Of a DNA stretch of 64,000 bases, positions 34,429 through 42,787 are shown piece by piece. Both the position numbers and the translations under genes were made by a program. Numbering within the stretch: the first letter of the stretch is position 1; every line of letters begins with the position of its first letter. Origin of the DNA: VRUE01 sp963703175 (lineage in GTDB: Bacteria; Actinomycetota; Thermoleophilia; Solirubrobacterales; 70-9); contig OY969794.1 in the NCBI GenBank assembly GCA_963703175.1, forward strand, positions 2,356,001 through 2,420,000, in the 5' to 3' direction. The notes below the pieces were generated by a model. That model was not told where the DNA came from, did not search any database, and saw only the letters and a list, made by a program, of their open reading frames with translations.

Positions 34429-36990
34429 GTGGACGACGTGCGGCGAAAGAAGCTTGAGGAGACGACCCGGTACGAACCTGCCGAGGTTGAGCGGCGGATC
34501 TTTGCTGAGTGGATGGAAGCTGGGTATTTCCATCCCAAAGCCGAGGGTTCTCCCGAGGAGAACTTTTCTGTTGCGATTCCGCCCCCCAATGTGACCGGGG
34601 TGCTGCATATGGGGCACGCGCTGAACGGGTCGATGCAGGATGCGCTGGTTCGGATGAACCGGATGCGCGGGCGCAACACGCTCTGGACGCTGGGTACCGA
34701 CCATGCAGGCATTGCCACCCAGGCGGTGGTCGAGAAGATGCTGGCGGAGGAGGGCACCTCGCGCCAAGAGATCGGCCGCGAGGCCTTCGTCGAGCGGGTC
34801 TGGGCCTGGAAAGAGGAGTACGGCTCGCGCATCGTCGAGCAGTACAAGCGCCTCGGCGCCTCCCTCGACTACGAGAACGAGCGCTTCACCCTCGACGAGG
34901 GCTACGTCAAGGCCGTCTATCGGGTCTTCAAGCAGCTCTACGACAAGGGCTACATCTACCGCGACAACTACATGGTCAACTGGGACCCCGGCTCGCACTC
35001 GGCGATCTCTGACCTAGAGGTCGTCAATCGCGAGGTCGAGGACACGCTCTACTCGATCGACTACCCGGTCGAGGGCTCCGACCGTCTCCTCACCGTGGCC
35101 ACGGTGCGCCCGGAGACGATGCTGGCCGACACCGCGGTTGCCGTCCACCCGAATGACGAGCGCTACGCCGACTTAGTCGGGCAGCACTGCCTGTTGCCGC
35201 TGGTAGGGCGGCGGTTGCCGATCGTCGCCGACGAGCACGTCGACCCCGAGTTCGGCACCGGGGCGCTGAAGATCACCCCCGGACACGATCCCAACGACTT
35301 CGAGATCGGTCGCAAGCACGGACTGGAGGAGATCGGCGTGATCGGCCCCGACGGGCGGATGAACGAGGAGGCCGGAGAGCGCTTTGCCGGTCTCAGCGCC
35401 GCCGAGGCTCAGGAGGCGGTGGTGGCGGCGCTGCGCGAGGAGGGGCGGTTGCGCGCCGAGGAGCCCTACGTCCACTCGGTCCCCTTCTCGGAGCGCTCCG
35501 GGGCACGGATCGAGCCGTTGATCTCACTGCAGTGGTTCTGCCGTATGGACGAGCTCGCCGCGCCCGCGATCGAGGTGGTCGAACGCGACGAGGTGCGAAT
35601 CACGCCGCCGCAATGGAAGCGCGTCTACCTCGACTGGATGCGTGAGATCAGGCCCTGGTGCGTGTCGCGCCAGCTCTGGTGGGGTCACCGGATCCCGGTC
35701 TGGTACTGCGACCCGTGCGAGGAGACCTATGTCGCCGAGCGGGCGCCCGAGCGTTGCGGCGCCTGCGGCGGCGAACTGCGCCAGGAGGAGGACGTGCTCG
35801 ACACCTGGTTCAGCTCGGCGCTGTGGCCCTTCGCCACGCTTGGCTGGCCCGAGGACACGCCCGAGCTACGCGCCTTCTACCCGACCAGCTTTCTGACCAC
35901 CGCGCGCGAGATCCTCTTCCTCTGGGTGGCGCGGATGATCATGACCGGGATCGAGTTCGCCGGCGACGTCCCTTTCCGCGACGTCTACGTGCACTCGGTG
36001 ATCCAGGCACGCGACGGGCGGCGGATGTCGAAGAGCCTCGGCACCGGCATCGATCCGCTGGAGGAAATCGACGAGCACGGTGCCGACGCGCTGCGCTTCG
36101 GCCTGCTCGCGATGTCCTCGACTCAGGACGTGCGCTTCTCCGACGCCAAGGTCCAGCAGGGCGCCGACCTCGCCAACAAGCTCTGGAATGCGAGCCGCCT
36201 GATCCTGCTCAACGTCGCCGCGGTCGAGGCGGCGCCGCGGCCGCAGAGCGTCGAGGACCGCTGGCTGCTCTCGCGATTGGAGGCGACGATCGCCTCGGTC
36301 ACGGCGAAGCTTGAGGAATACGACTTTGCCCACGCCGCCGCTGATGCCTACTCCTTCTTCTGGTCGGAGCTCTGCGACTGGTACCTGGAGATCGTCAAGC
36401 CACGCCTCTACGAGGGCGAGGTGGAGGTTTCGGCGACGCTGCTCTGGACGCTGGAGCGCATCCTGGCGCTGCTGCACCCGATCATGCCCTTCGTCAGCGA
36501 GGAGATTTGGTCCTACCACCCCTCCCAGCAGGGGCATCTCGCCGTCCATGCCTTCCCCGAGGCCGACGAGTCGCTGCGCGATCCCGAGGCCGAGGCCGAG
36601 GTGCGCGCCGGGATCGAGCTGACGCGGCGGTTGCGCGCCTGGCGCGATCTGATTGAGGCGCCGGCAGCAACCGTGCTGCCTGCTCGCGCTGAGGGGATCA
36701 AGCCGCAGGAGTTCGTCGGTCGCCTCTCGCGTTGTGAGTTCACGGAGGATGGGGGGGACCCAGTCGCCGCGGTTGGCCCGATCAAGATCCTCGCTTCGGC
36801 CGAGATCGACACCGAGGCTGTTGCCGCCCGGCTCGAGGCGCGCCGCGAGGAGCTGCGCTCCGAGGTCAAGCGGGCCGAGGGCAAACTCGGCAATGAGAAG
36901 TTTGTCGACCGAGCGCCGGTCGAGGTGGTCGAGGAGGAGCGAGAGAAGCTCGAGCGCTACCGCGCCGAGCTGGAGGAGCTGTCGGAATAG
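34429..36990 (+). CDS. valS: Valyl-tRNA synthetase
   Basis: An 853-residue class I synthetase from a GTG start. Signatures: PPPNVTGVLHMGHAL (HIGH), the CP1 editing domain (about 190-345: TVRPETMLADTAVAVHP), WFSSALWPFATLGW, RMSKSLGTG (KMSKS), an anticodon-binding helical domain and a C-terminal coiled coil (about 790-853: EVKRAEGKLGNEKFVDRAP) typical of ValRS and absent from IleRS. It charges tRNA-Val and edits mis-activated threonine. Its 3' end carries a GGAGGAGCT sequence that may serve as the ribosome-binding site of folC. Confidence 0.98.
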   Translation: MDDVRRKKLEETTRYEPAEVERRIFAEWMEAGYFHPKAEGSPEENFSVAIPPPNVTGVLHMGHALNGSMQDALVRMNRMRGRNTLWTLGTDHAGIATQAVVEKMLAEEGTSRQEIGREAFVERVWAWKEEYGSRIVEQYKRLGASLDYENERFTLDEGYVKAVYRVFKQLYDKGYIYRDNYMVNWDPGSHSAISDLEVVNREVEDTLYSIDYPVEGSDRLLTVATVRPETMLADTAVAVHPNDERYADLVGQHCLLPLVGRRLPIVADEHVDPEFGTGALKITPGHDPNDFEIGRKHGLEEIGVIGPDGRMNEEAGERFAGLSAAEAQEAVVAALREEGRLRAEEPYVHSVPFSERSGARIEPLISLQWFCRMDELAAPAIEVVERDEVRITPPQWKRVYLDWMREIRPWCVSRQLWWGHRIPVWYCDPCEETYVAERAPERCGACGGELRQEEDVLDTWFSSALWPFATLGWPEDTPELRAFYPTSFLTTAREILFLWVARMIMTGIEFAGDVPFRDVYVHSVIQARDGRRMSKSLGTGIDPLEEIDEHGADALRFGLLAMSSTQDVRFSDAKVQQGADLANKLWNASRLILLNVAAVEAAPRPQSVEDRWLLSRLEATIASVTAKLEEYDFAHAAADAYSFFWSELCDWYLEIVKPRLYEGEVEVSATLLWTLERILALLHPIMPFVSEEIWSYHPSQQGHLAVHAFPEADESLRDPEAEAEVRAGIELTRRLRAWRDLIEAPAATVLPARAEGIKPQEFVGRLSRCEFTEDGGDPVAAVGPIKILASAEIDTEAVAARLEARREELRSEVKRAEGKLGNEKFVDRAPVEVVEEEREKLERYRAELEELSE

Positions 36991-37058
36991 AGCCGCTGGA
37001 CCCGGAGGTCTACCTCGACTCGCTCGAGCCGATCGGCTGGAAGCTGGGCCTGGAGCGG

Positions 37059-38267
37059 ATGCGCGCGCTGAGCACCCTGCTCGGCCTGCCGCAGCACCGC
37101 TTCGCCTCGATCCACGTCGTCGGCACCAACGGCAAGTCCTCGGTGACGCGGATGATCGCGGCGCTGTTGGAGGCACACGGAGTATCCGCCGGCGCCTGCG
37201 TCTCGCCGCACGCGGCGCGCTGGTCCGAACGGGTGCTGGTCCACGGCCGCGAGATCGGGGCCGCCGAGTTTGCGCTGGCGGTGGAGCGCGCGGCGCAAGC
37301 CGCGGAGGCCGTCAATCGCGGTCTCGAGGAGGGCGAGGCGGTGACTCAGTTCGAGCTGGCGACCGCCGCTGCCTTCGTCGCTCTCGCAAATGCTCGTGTG
37401 AAGGCGGCCGTGATCGAGGCCGGGCTGGGGGGACGTCTCGACGCGACCAACACGATCCCCTCCAAAGTCACTGTCTTGACCTCGGTCGGGCTCGACCACA
37501 CCGAGTGGCTGGGGGAGAGCGAGGAGCAGATCGCGGCGGAGAAGCTGGCGGTGTTGCGCGATCACTCGACCCTTGTGCTGGGCCGCGTGAGTCCGACCGT
37601 TGAGGAGCTCGCCCGGAAGAGCGCTGCCGAAAAGGGCGCGGAGCTGATCGTTGCGCCCGAGGACCTCGACCCCGAGATTCAGCTACATGCCCTAGGCGGC
37701 TTTCAGCGGCGCAACTTCGCCCTTGCCTGCACCGCCACTGAGGCCTTTTTGGGCGACTTCGACCGCGAGCGAGCGAGTGTCGTCGCCGCCGAGCTGGAAA
37801 TTCCCGGTCGGCTGGAGCGCATTTCCGGCGAACCGCCGGCTTTTCTGGATGCGGCCCATAATCCCGACGGCGCCCGAGCGCTGGCCGAAACCCTGCCTGG
37901 CATTGCCGAAGGCCGCCCGGTGATCGCTTGTCTGGCGGTCCTCGCCGACAAGGACGCAGGGGCGATGGTCGAGGCATTGGCCCCGGTCCTAGACCAGGTC
38001 ATTTGCACCGAACTCCCCGACCAGCCCGTCGACGGGCCGAAAAGAGGAGTCGGGCTCCTCTTTTCGGCCCGTCGACGGGGGTTTGGGGCCGCTGAGCTTG
38101 CTCGTATATGCGAAGACGTCGGGTTGAATGCGGAGGTCGAGGCTGACTTCGATGCCGCCGTTGCTCTCGGGCGGGGGCGTGCCCTGGATGCTGGTGGTGT
38201 CTTCCTCGTCACCGGCTCCCACTACACGCTGGCTCCGGCGAGGGCGGCGTTAGGATTAACGCCCTGA
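37059..38267 (+). CDS. folC: Folylpolyglutamate/dihydrofolate synthase, with in-frame palindrome
   Basis: A 402-residue protein from the first ATG. Mur-ligase type P-loop VVGTNGKSSVTRM, GLGGRLDATN, SVGLDHTEWLG and FLDAAHNPDG identify FolC, which adds glutamate to folates. The frame continues upstream with VYLDSLEPIGWKLGLERM, which resembles the normal FolC N-terminus, yet no ATG, GTG or TTG precedes it in frame. Only ATA at 36987 (overlapping the valS stop as ATAG, 8 nt after GGAG) or CTG at 36996 is available, so the real protein is probably 21-24 residues longer. Near residues 323-340 a perfect 25-bp palindrome (38025-38079) encodes extra residues before AAELARICEDVG. Confidence 0.93.
   Translation: MRALSTLLGLPQHRFASIHVVGTNGKSSVTRMIAALLEAHGVSAGACVSPHAARWSERVLVHGREIGAAEFALAVERAAQAAEAVNRGLEEGEAVTQFELATAAAFVALANARVKAAVIEAGLGGRLDATNTIPSKVTVLTSVGLDHTEWLGESEEQIAAEKLAVLRDHSTLVLGRVSPTVEELARKSAAEKGAELIVAPEDLDPEIQLHALGGFQRRNFALACTATEAFLGDFDRERASVVAAELEIPGRLERISGEPPAFLDAAHNPDGARALAETLPGIAEGRPVIACLAVLADKDAGAMVEALAPVLDQVICTELPDQPVDGPKRGVGLLFSARRRGFGAAELARICEDVGLNAEVEADFDAAVALGRGRALDAGGVFLVTGSHYTLAPARAALGLTP
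38025..38079. repeat. Palindromic element E inside folC
   Basis: A perfect 25-bp inverted repeat (38025-38049 with 38055-38079) with a 5-nt loop. Each arm contains GTCGACGGGCCGAAAAGAGG or its complement. It is read through in frame and encodes DGPKRGVGLLFSARRRG, residues that have no obvious counterpart in FolC proteins. It does not share the GCAGGGG core of the other elements. Confidence 0.9.
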
Positions 38268-38389
38268 TGGCTACTAAAAGCGCCGGAACCGAACTGCTCT
38301 CGATGATGGCCCTGGTGGCCGCGGTCGTCGCTGCGGTGATCTTGGTCTTCTTTGGGCTCGGCTACCTCTTCGGCAGCCTCTTTCTCTAG
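38267..38389 (+). CDS. 40-residue single-pass membrane protein
   Basis: The ATG overlaps the folC stop (TGATG). The frame gives MATKSAGTELLSMMALVAAV, then a continuous hydrophobic segment to the C-terminus, ending GYLFGSLFL. It is one membrane helix with a short, mildly basic N-terminus. Coupled translation with folC and the clean hydrophobic pattern support a real gene. Function unknown. Confidence 0.7.
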   Translation: MATKSAGTELLSMMALVAAVVAAVILVFFGLGYLFGSLFL

Positions 38390-38471
38390 ATCTAGTGCTG
38401 CGACAGGGTTAGCGAGGCAGGCGGCGAAGTAGACTCACCGCCGCTCCTCCCGCAGACGAGCGCACAAATCC

Positions 38472-39128
38472 ATGGCTATAGCGACCTTCGGCATCAGCAA
38501 CAACGGCCTCAACTTGGTCGTCAACCTGCTCATCCTGATGCTGGTTGTCGTCTGGTTGGCGTTGATCGTCTTCACCTATCTCGATGCCAGGCGCCGGATC
38601 AAGGACCCATTCCTGATCGGCTGCGCCACGTTGGCCTCTTTCATCCCCTACCTGGGCACGGCGATTTACGCGATCGTGCGGCCGCCGGAGTTCCTCGAGG
38701 ACGCGCACGAACGCGAGCTGGAGATCAAAGCCGCCGAGCTGCGCGTACGCGAGCTGACAGAGCACTCCTGTCCGGGCTGTGGCTTCCCGGTCGAGCACGA
38801 CTTCCTGCGCTGCCCTGAGTGCCAGCGCCGCCTCAAGCAGCCCTGCCCTAGCTGCCACAAGCCAGTGGATCCCAGCTGGGCGCTTTGCCCGTACTGTGAA
38901 ACGGCGCTGGCTGAACGCGAGCGGCCGCGCCGCAAAGCGCGCCCCGAGGGACGCAAAGCGCCCCGCGAGGAGCGCAAAGCGCCTCGGCCGAAAACAGAGC
39001 GTGCCGCGCCAGTCGAACCTGCAGCCGGCAAAGAGCCGCGACGCGAGGGACCAAAAGAGACTTCAAAACCCAAACGACAGCAAAGGAGCCCCAGCCGTGA
39101 GCCGGACCCTGATCCTCGTCAAGCCTGA
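38472..39128 (+). CDS. Membrane-anchored double zinc ribbon protein
   Basis: A 218-residue protein. Two N-terminal membrane helices (about 12-36 and 48-66; the second ends in AIYAIVRPPE) precede a short helix and two zinc ribbons: CPGCGF...CPEC and CPSCHK...CPYC. The last 85 residues are Arg/Lys/Pro/Glu-rich and probably disordered. It resembles phospholipase D-nuclease-type membrane segments followed by a DZR domain. The role is unknown; nucleic acid or partner binding at the membrane is possible. Its end overlaps ndk by 32 bp. Confidence 0.85.
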   Translation: MAIATFGISNNGLNLVVNLLILMLVVVWLALIVFTYLDARRRIKDPFLIGCATLASFIPYLGTAIYAIVRPPEFLEDAHERELEIKAAELRVRELTEHSCPGCGFPVEHDFLRCPECQRRLKQPCPSCHKPVDPSWALCPYCETALAERERPRRKARPEGRKAPREERKAPRPKTERAAPVEPAAGKEPRREGPKETSKPKRQQRSPSREPDPDPRQA

Positions 39129-39504
39129 CGCTTTTGAACGCGCCTTGAGCGGCGAGGTGATTGCCCGGTTCGAGCGCAAGGGCCTGCGAATCGCAGCGTT
39201 GAAGACGCTGGTGGCCTCCGAGGAGATCGCCAACGCTCACTACGCCGAGCACAGCGAGAAGCCCTTCTTCGGTGAGCTGGTCGAGTTCATCACCGGCGGC
39301 ACTCTGGTGGCGATGGTGTTCGAGGGGACCGAAGCGGTCGTCGCGGCGCGCCAACTCATTGGGGCGACCAATCCGGTTGAGGCGGCTCCTGGCTCGATCC
39401 GCGGCGACTACGCGCTCGAGGTCACCTTCAACATGGTCCACGGCTCCGACTCCGACGAGTCGGCAGAGAGGGAGATCTCGATCTGGTTTCCCGAGCTGGC
39501 TTAG
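39097..39504 (+). CDS. ndk: Nucleoside diphosphate kinase
   Basis: A 135-residue protein of normal size. RTLILVKPDAFERAL at the N-terminus and the active-site histidine in FNMVHGSDSDESAEREI are diagnostic. It transfers gamma-phosphate between NTPs and NDPs through phosphohistidine. The start is GTG at 39097 with AGGAG 8 nt upstream; longer in-frame starts have no ribosome-binding site. It overlaps the zinc ribbon gene, and element B follows immediately after its stop. Confidence 0.97.
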   Translation: MSRTLILVKPDAFERALSGEVIARFERKGLRIAALKTLVASEEIANAHYAEHSEKPFFGELVEFITGGTLVAMVFEGTEAVVAARQLIGATNPVEAAPGSIRGDYALEVTFNMVHGSDSDESAEREISIWFPELA

Positions 39505-39625
39505 TCGGCGGGCTATGGGCAGGGGGTTTCGCTTAACTTTTTCGGTGGAACGCCCGATTGCTGTCGCCCGAAGGCTGCTGACGAAAAAGTACAAGACGCT
39601 TCACCCCCTGCCCACATCCCGCCGA
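39505..39625. repeat. Palindromic element B (structured repeat, shared core with 30954-31058)
   Basis: A 121-bp hairpin filling exactly the gap between the ndk stop and the maf start. The outer stem is 23 bp with two mismatches (39505-39527 with 39603-39625). The inner arms TTTCGCTTAACTTTTTCGG and CGAAAAAGTACAAGACGC are identical to element A. The outer stem sequence differs from that of A but still pairs, and the loop differs. Its last base is the A of the maf ATG. Confidence 0.9.
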
Positions 39626-40269
39626 TGACTCCGAGGGTGGTGCTCGCATCGGGGTCTCCTCAACGACGCGAGCTTCTCCAGAAGCTTGGTGTTGAGTTCG
39701 ACATCGTCGTCCCCGGCGTGGAGGAGCTGACTGGGGGTGATCCTGAGTTTGAGGTCCTCGAGAACGCTCGTCTCAAGGCAAACGCCGCTCGCGCGGGTGG
39801 CGCGGCAGGGGGGACCACCCCCGAGGAAGCTTTAGCTACCGCAGGGGGTGGTGGGTCCCCTGCCGTGACAGGACCCGCGCGCCTGGTGCTCGCATGTGAC
39901 ACGGATGTTGTTCTGGATGGAAAAGCACTTGGCAAGCCCGCTGACGAGGTTGAGGCGCGCGAGTACCTGGAGCGCATGTCGGGGCGTGCGCACACGGTGA
40001 TGAGCGGGCTCGTCGTGCTTGTGGACGGGGAGGAGCGATCAGGGTTGGACCGGACCTCGGTGGTGTTCAAGCAGCTGAGTGAGACTGAGGTTGAGCGCTA
40101 TGTGAGGTTCGGGGAGTGGCGCGGCAGATCGGGCGGCTACGCGATCCAGACGCTGGGGTCGACCCTGGTCGAGCGGATTGAGGGCAGTGTGTCGAACGTG
40201 GTCGGGCTGCCGGTCGGTCTGTTGCTGGAGCTGGCGCCTGAGTTGGCCGGTTTCGGACATCTGGGATGA
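39625..40269 (+). CDS. maf: Maf-family nucleotide pyrophosphatase, with in-frame palindromic insert
   Basis: A 214-residue protein. VVLASGSPQRRELLQKLG at the N-terminus, LACDTDVVLDGKALGKP with the catalytic Asp, SGRAHTVMSGL, GRSGGYAIQTLGS and VVGLPVG are Maf/YhdE signatures. The family hydrolyses dTTP/UTP or modified nucleotides as a house-cleaning enzyme. Between NARLKANAAR and LVLACDTD about 30 Gly/Ala/Thr-rich residues (GGAAGGTTPEEALATAGGGG and onward) are encoded by a 90-bp palindrome and are not expected in Maf. The active site itself looks intact. Confidence 0.93.
   Translation: MTPRVVLASGSPQRRELLQKLGVEFDIVVPGVEELTGGDPEFEVLENARLKANAARAGGAAGGTTPEEALATAGGGGSPAVTGPARLVLACDTDVVLDGKALGKPADEVEAREYLERMSGRAHTVMSGLVVLVDGEERSGLDRTSVVFKQLSETEVERYVRFGEWRGRSGGYAIQTLGSTLVERIEGSVSNVVGLPVGLLLELAPELAGFGHLG
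39791..39880. repeat. Palindromic element F inside maf
   Basis: A 90-bp imperfect hairpin inside coding sequence. Three paired blocks: GCGCGGGT (39791-39798 with 39873-39880), CGGCAGGGG (39803-39811 with 39857-39865) and ACCACCCCC (39814-39822 with 39844-39852), separated by small bulges. CGGCAGGGG is also part of the outer stem of element A. The length is 30 codons, so the reading frame is preserved. Confidence 0.82.
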
Positions 40270-40299
40270 TTGCGCCGTCATTTCTCCCAAATTGCACAT

Positions 40300-41349
40300 A
40301 TGGGCCTGTTCAGCTACCTGACCGGGCTCGGCGGCCGCGACATGGCGGTCGACCTCGGCACTGCGAACACCCTGGTCTACGTGCGTGGTCGCGGCATCGT
40401 GCTCTCGGAGCCCTCGGTGGTGGCGATCGACTCGCGCAGCGGCCAGGTTCATGCGGTCGGGGTTGAAGCGAAGCGGATGCTGGGGCGGACCCCCGGCACG
40501 ATCACCGCGATCCGGCCACTCAAGGACGGGGTAATCGCCGACTTCGATGTGACCGAACAGATGCTGCGTCACTTCATCAAACAGGTGCACTCGAACCGCT
40601 TTGCTCACCCACGGGTTGTCGTTTGCGTTCCCTCCGGTGTCACCGGGGTCGAGAAGCGCGCGGTCGAGGAGGCCTGCCTCTCCGCCGGCGCCCGTAAGGC
40701 CTACTTGATCGAGGAGCCGATGGCGGCGGCAATCGGCGCCGGCTTGCCGGTGGCCGAGCCGACTGGGTCGCTGATCGTTGACGTCGGCGGTGGGACCACC
40801 GAGGTGGCGGTGATCTCACTCGGCGGAATCGTCGTCTCGCAGTCGATCAGGGTCGGCGGCGATGAGCTCGACGAGGCGATCGTCCACCACTGCAAACAGC
40901 ACTACAAACTTGCAATCGGCACCCAGACGGCGGAGGAGGTCAAGCTCGAGGCCGGGTCGGCCTCGCCGCTGTCCGAGGAGGTCGAGGTTGAGATTCGCGG
41001 CCGCGATCTTGTCTCGGGGCTGCCGAAGACGATCACCCTCGGTTCGGCCGAGGTGCGAGAGGCCCTCGACGAAACGATCAGCCACATTGTCGACGCGGTA
41101 AAGGACACGCTCGACCGCACCCCGCCCGAGCTCGCGGGGGACATCATGGACCGGGGTATTACTCTTGCTGGTGGAGGTGCGCTTCTGCAAGGACTCGAAC
41201 AGCGCCTCCGCGACGAGTGTCAAATGCCCTGTCAACTGGCAGAGTCGCCGTTAACGTGTGTGGCCGTCGGCTCCGGCATCTCGCTGGAGGAGTTCGAGAC
41301 GATCCACCGCGCCAGCAAGATGAACTCAGGAACGGCACGCGTTGCTTAG
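40300..41349 (+). CDS. mreB: Rod shape-determining protein MreB
   Basis: A 349-residue actin-like ATPase from ATG 40300 (MGLFSYLTGLGGRDMAVDLG). Phosphate-binding loops MAVDLGTANTLVYV and LIVDVGGGTTEVAVISLGG, plus GITLAGGGALLQGL, are diagnostic. It polymerises under the membrane and guides lateral wall synthesis. The upstream in-frame ATG-like start at 40270 would add ten residues that are not MreB-like. It heads the operon mreB-mreC-mreD-mrdA-rodA. Confidence 0.98.
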   Translation: MGLFSYLTGLGGRDMAVDLGTANTLVYVRGRGIVLSEPSVVAIDSRSGQVHAVGVEAKRMLGRTPGTITAIRPLKDGVIADFDVTEQMLRHFIKQVHSNRFAHPRVVVCVPSGVTGVEKRAVEEACLSAGARKAYLIEEPMAAAIGAGLPVAEPTGSLIVDVGGGTTEVAVISLGGIVVSQSIRVGGDELDEAIVHHCKQHYKLAIGTQTAEEVKLEAGSASPLSEEVEVEIRGRDLVSGLPKTITLGSAEVREALDETISHIVDAVKDTLDRTPPELAGDIMDRGITLAGGGALLQGLEQRLRDECQMPCQLAESPLTCVAVGSGISLEEFETIHRASKMNSGTARVA

Positions 41350-41387
41350 CCGCCGTTCATATAAAGCGCCAAACTTAGGTTTCAGCC

Positions 41388-42239
41388 GTGTATCGCAAGC
41401 AAGTACGCCGCCGTAGGGCGGTACTAACCTTCCTCATCATCGGCTCCTTCCTGTTGCTGACGATCACCTATGGGCAGAGCTCGGGTGGTGTGCAGCGGGG
41501 CGTCAGCACGATCTTCAGTCCGTTGCAGGCGGTCGCCGACCGGGCGCTGAAGCCCGCCCGCGACACGGTCGGCTGGTTTGACAAGACCTTCGACGCGCGC
41601 GGCGAAAACAGCCGCCTTAAGGCAGAGCTGGCGACTGTGCGCCGGCAAGCCGTTGCTGGCCAGGAGGCGCTACAGGAGAACGCGCAGCTGCGTAAGTTGG
41701 TCGCGCTCGACCGTGGCCCGGCGCTGGCCGAATCTGCCTATGAACCGGTGACCGGGCGTGTGATCGCCCGCTCACCGACCGTGTGGACTTCGACCGTGAC
41801 TGTCGATGTCGGCTCCGGCGATGGGGTCAAGGTCGACGATCCGGTGGTCAGCGGAGATGGCCTGGTCGGTGTAGTCGCCTCGACCCAGGGCGGCTCGGCT
41901 CAGGTGACGCTGATCACCGACCACGCCAGCGCGGTCTCGGCGAAGGTTGTTCCCGGAGGTGTGCAGGGCGTGATCCGCCCCGATGTCGGCGATCCCGAAG
42001 ACCTGATCCTCGACTTCATCGACTCGACCAAGAACGTCCATGGCGGGCAGGATGTCGTTACCTCGGGCTGGCGCGCCGAGGGCCTGGCATCGCTTTTTCC
42101 GCCGGGTCTGCCGGTGGGCGAAGTGACCAGCGCCCCGATCGTCGAGCAGGAGGCGAGCCAACAGGTTCACCTGCGACCCTACGCCGACATCGCCAATCTC
42201 GACCTTGTCCAGGTGCTGACCGGCGGTTCGCGAGGATGA
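41388..42239 (+). CDS. mreC: Rod shape-determining protein MreC
   Basis: A 283-residue protein from GTG. It has a short basic N-terminus (YRKQVRRRRAVL), one membrane helix (about 12-28), a coiled coil (about 75-105) and the double beta-barrel periplasmic/extracytoplasmic domain (VTGRVIARSPTVWTSTVTVD, GLVGVV, TDHASAVSAKV, VVTSGW). It links MreB to the wall synthases. Its stop overlaps mreD as ATGA. Confidence 0.95.
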   Translation: MYRKQVRRRRAVLTFLIIGSFLLLTITYGQSSGGVQRGVSTIFSPLQAVADRALKPARDTVGWFDKTFDARGENSRLKAELATVRRQAVAGQEALQENAQLRKLVALDRGPALAESAYEPVTGRVIARSPTVWTSTVTVDVGSGDGVKVDDPVVSGDGLVGVVASTQGGSAQVTLITDHASAVSAKVVPGGVQGVIRPDVGDPEDLILDFIDSTKNVHGGQDVVTSGWRAEGLASLFPPGLPVGEVTSAPIVEQEASQQVHLRPYADIANLDLVQVLTGGSRG

Positions 42240-42787
42240 TCGTCACGCCGAAGATCTTCGCCCGGCTCGCTGCGATCGCGATCCTCGCTGTGCTGCTGCA
42301 GCTCTCCTTCTTCTCGCGGGTCGAGTTCCTCCACACCAGCGCCGACATCCTGCCCGTCGTCGTCGTCTCGCTTGGCTTGCTCGGCGGTAGCTTGACCGGC
42401 GCCGTGGCCGGTTTCTCGCTTGGCTTCCTGGTCGATTGCCTGCTGGTCGCACCGCTCGGTGGCTCCTCGCTCGTCCTGCTTGGTGCCGGCTATCTGGCTG
42501 GGCTTTTCCGCGAGCGCTTCGACATCCACAGTGCCCTGGTCCCACCGTTGATCTGCATGGCGCTGACGTTGTTTACTGAGCTCGGCTTTGCTGTTGTGCA
42601 GGTGATACTCGGCATCGATGCCCCGGTCAGCATCCTGATCGTCCGCGACATGGCGCTGAAAAGCATTTACGCCTTCTTTCTCGCCTGGCCGATCTACTTC
42701 GGCCTGCGGCGGGTGCTGCGCCCGGCCTTGGTCGAGGAGCCCAAGGTCATGCGCCGTCGTCAGCCGACTGTGCTGGGGAGGACCTGA
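42236..42787 (+). CDS. mreD: Rod shape-determining protein MreD
   Basis: A 183-residue protein with four to five membrane helices. It starts MIVTPKIFARLAAIAILAVL, with LLGGSLTGAVAGFSLGFLVD in the middle. The ATG at 42236 overlaps the mreC stop by 4 bp, which fixes the start despite a much longer open frame upstream. It is an integral membrane partner of MreC and RodA. Confidence 0.92.
   Translation: MIVTPKIFARLAAIAILAVLLQLSFFSRVEFLHTSADILPVVVVSLGLLGGSLTGAVAGFSLGFLVDCLLVAPLGGSSLVLLGAGYLAGLFRERFDIHSALVPPLICMALTLFTELGFAVVQVILGIDAPVSILIVRDMALKSIYAFFLAWPIYFGLRRVLRPALVEEPKVMRRRQPTVLGRT

Noticed and set aside
38398..38470. Additional palindromic element before the zinc ribbon gene
   Set aside because: Only a short GCGGC/GCCGC pairing is present, without the GCAGGGG core or long stem of the other elements.
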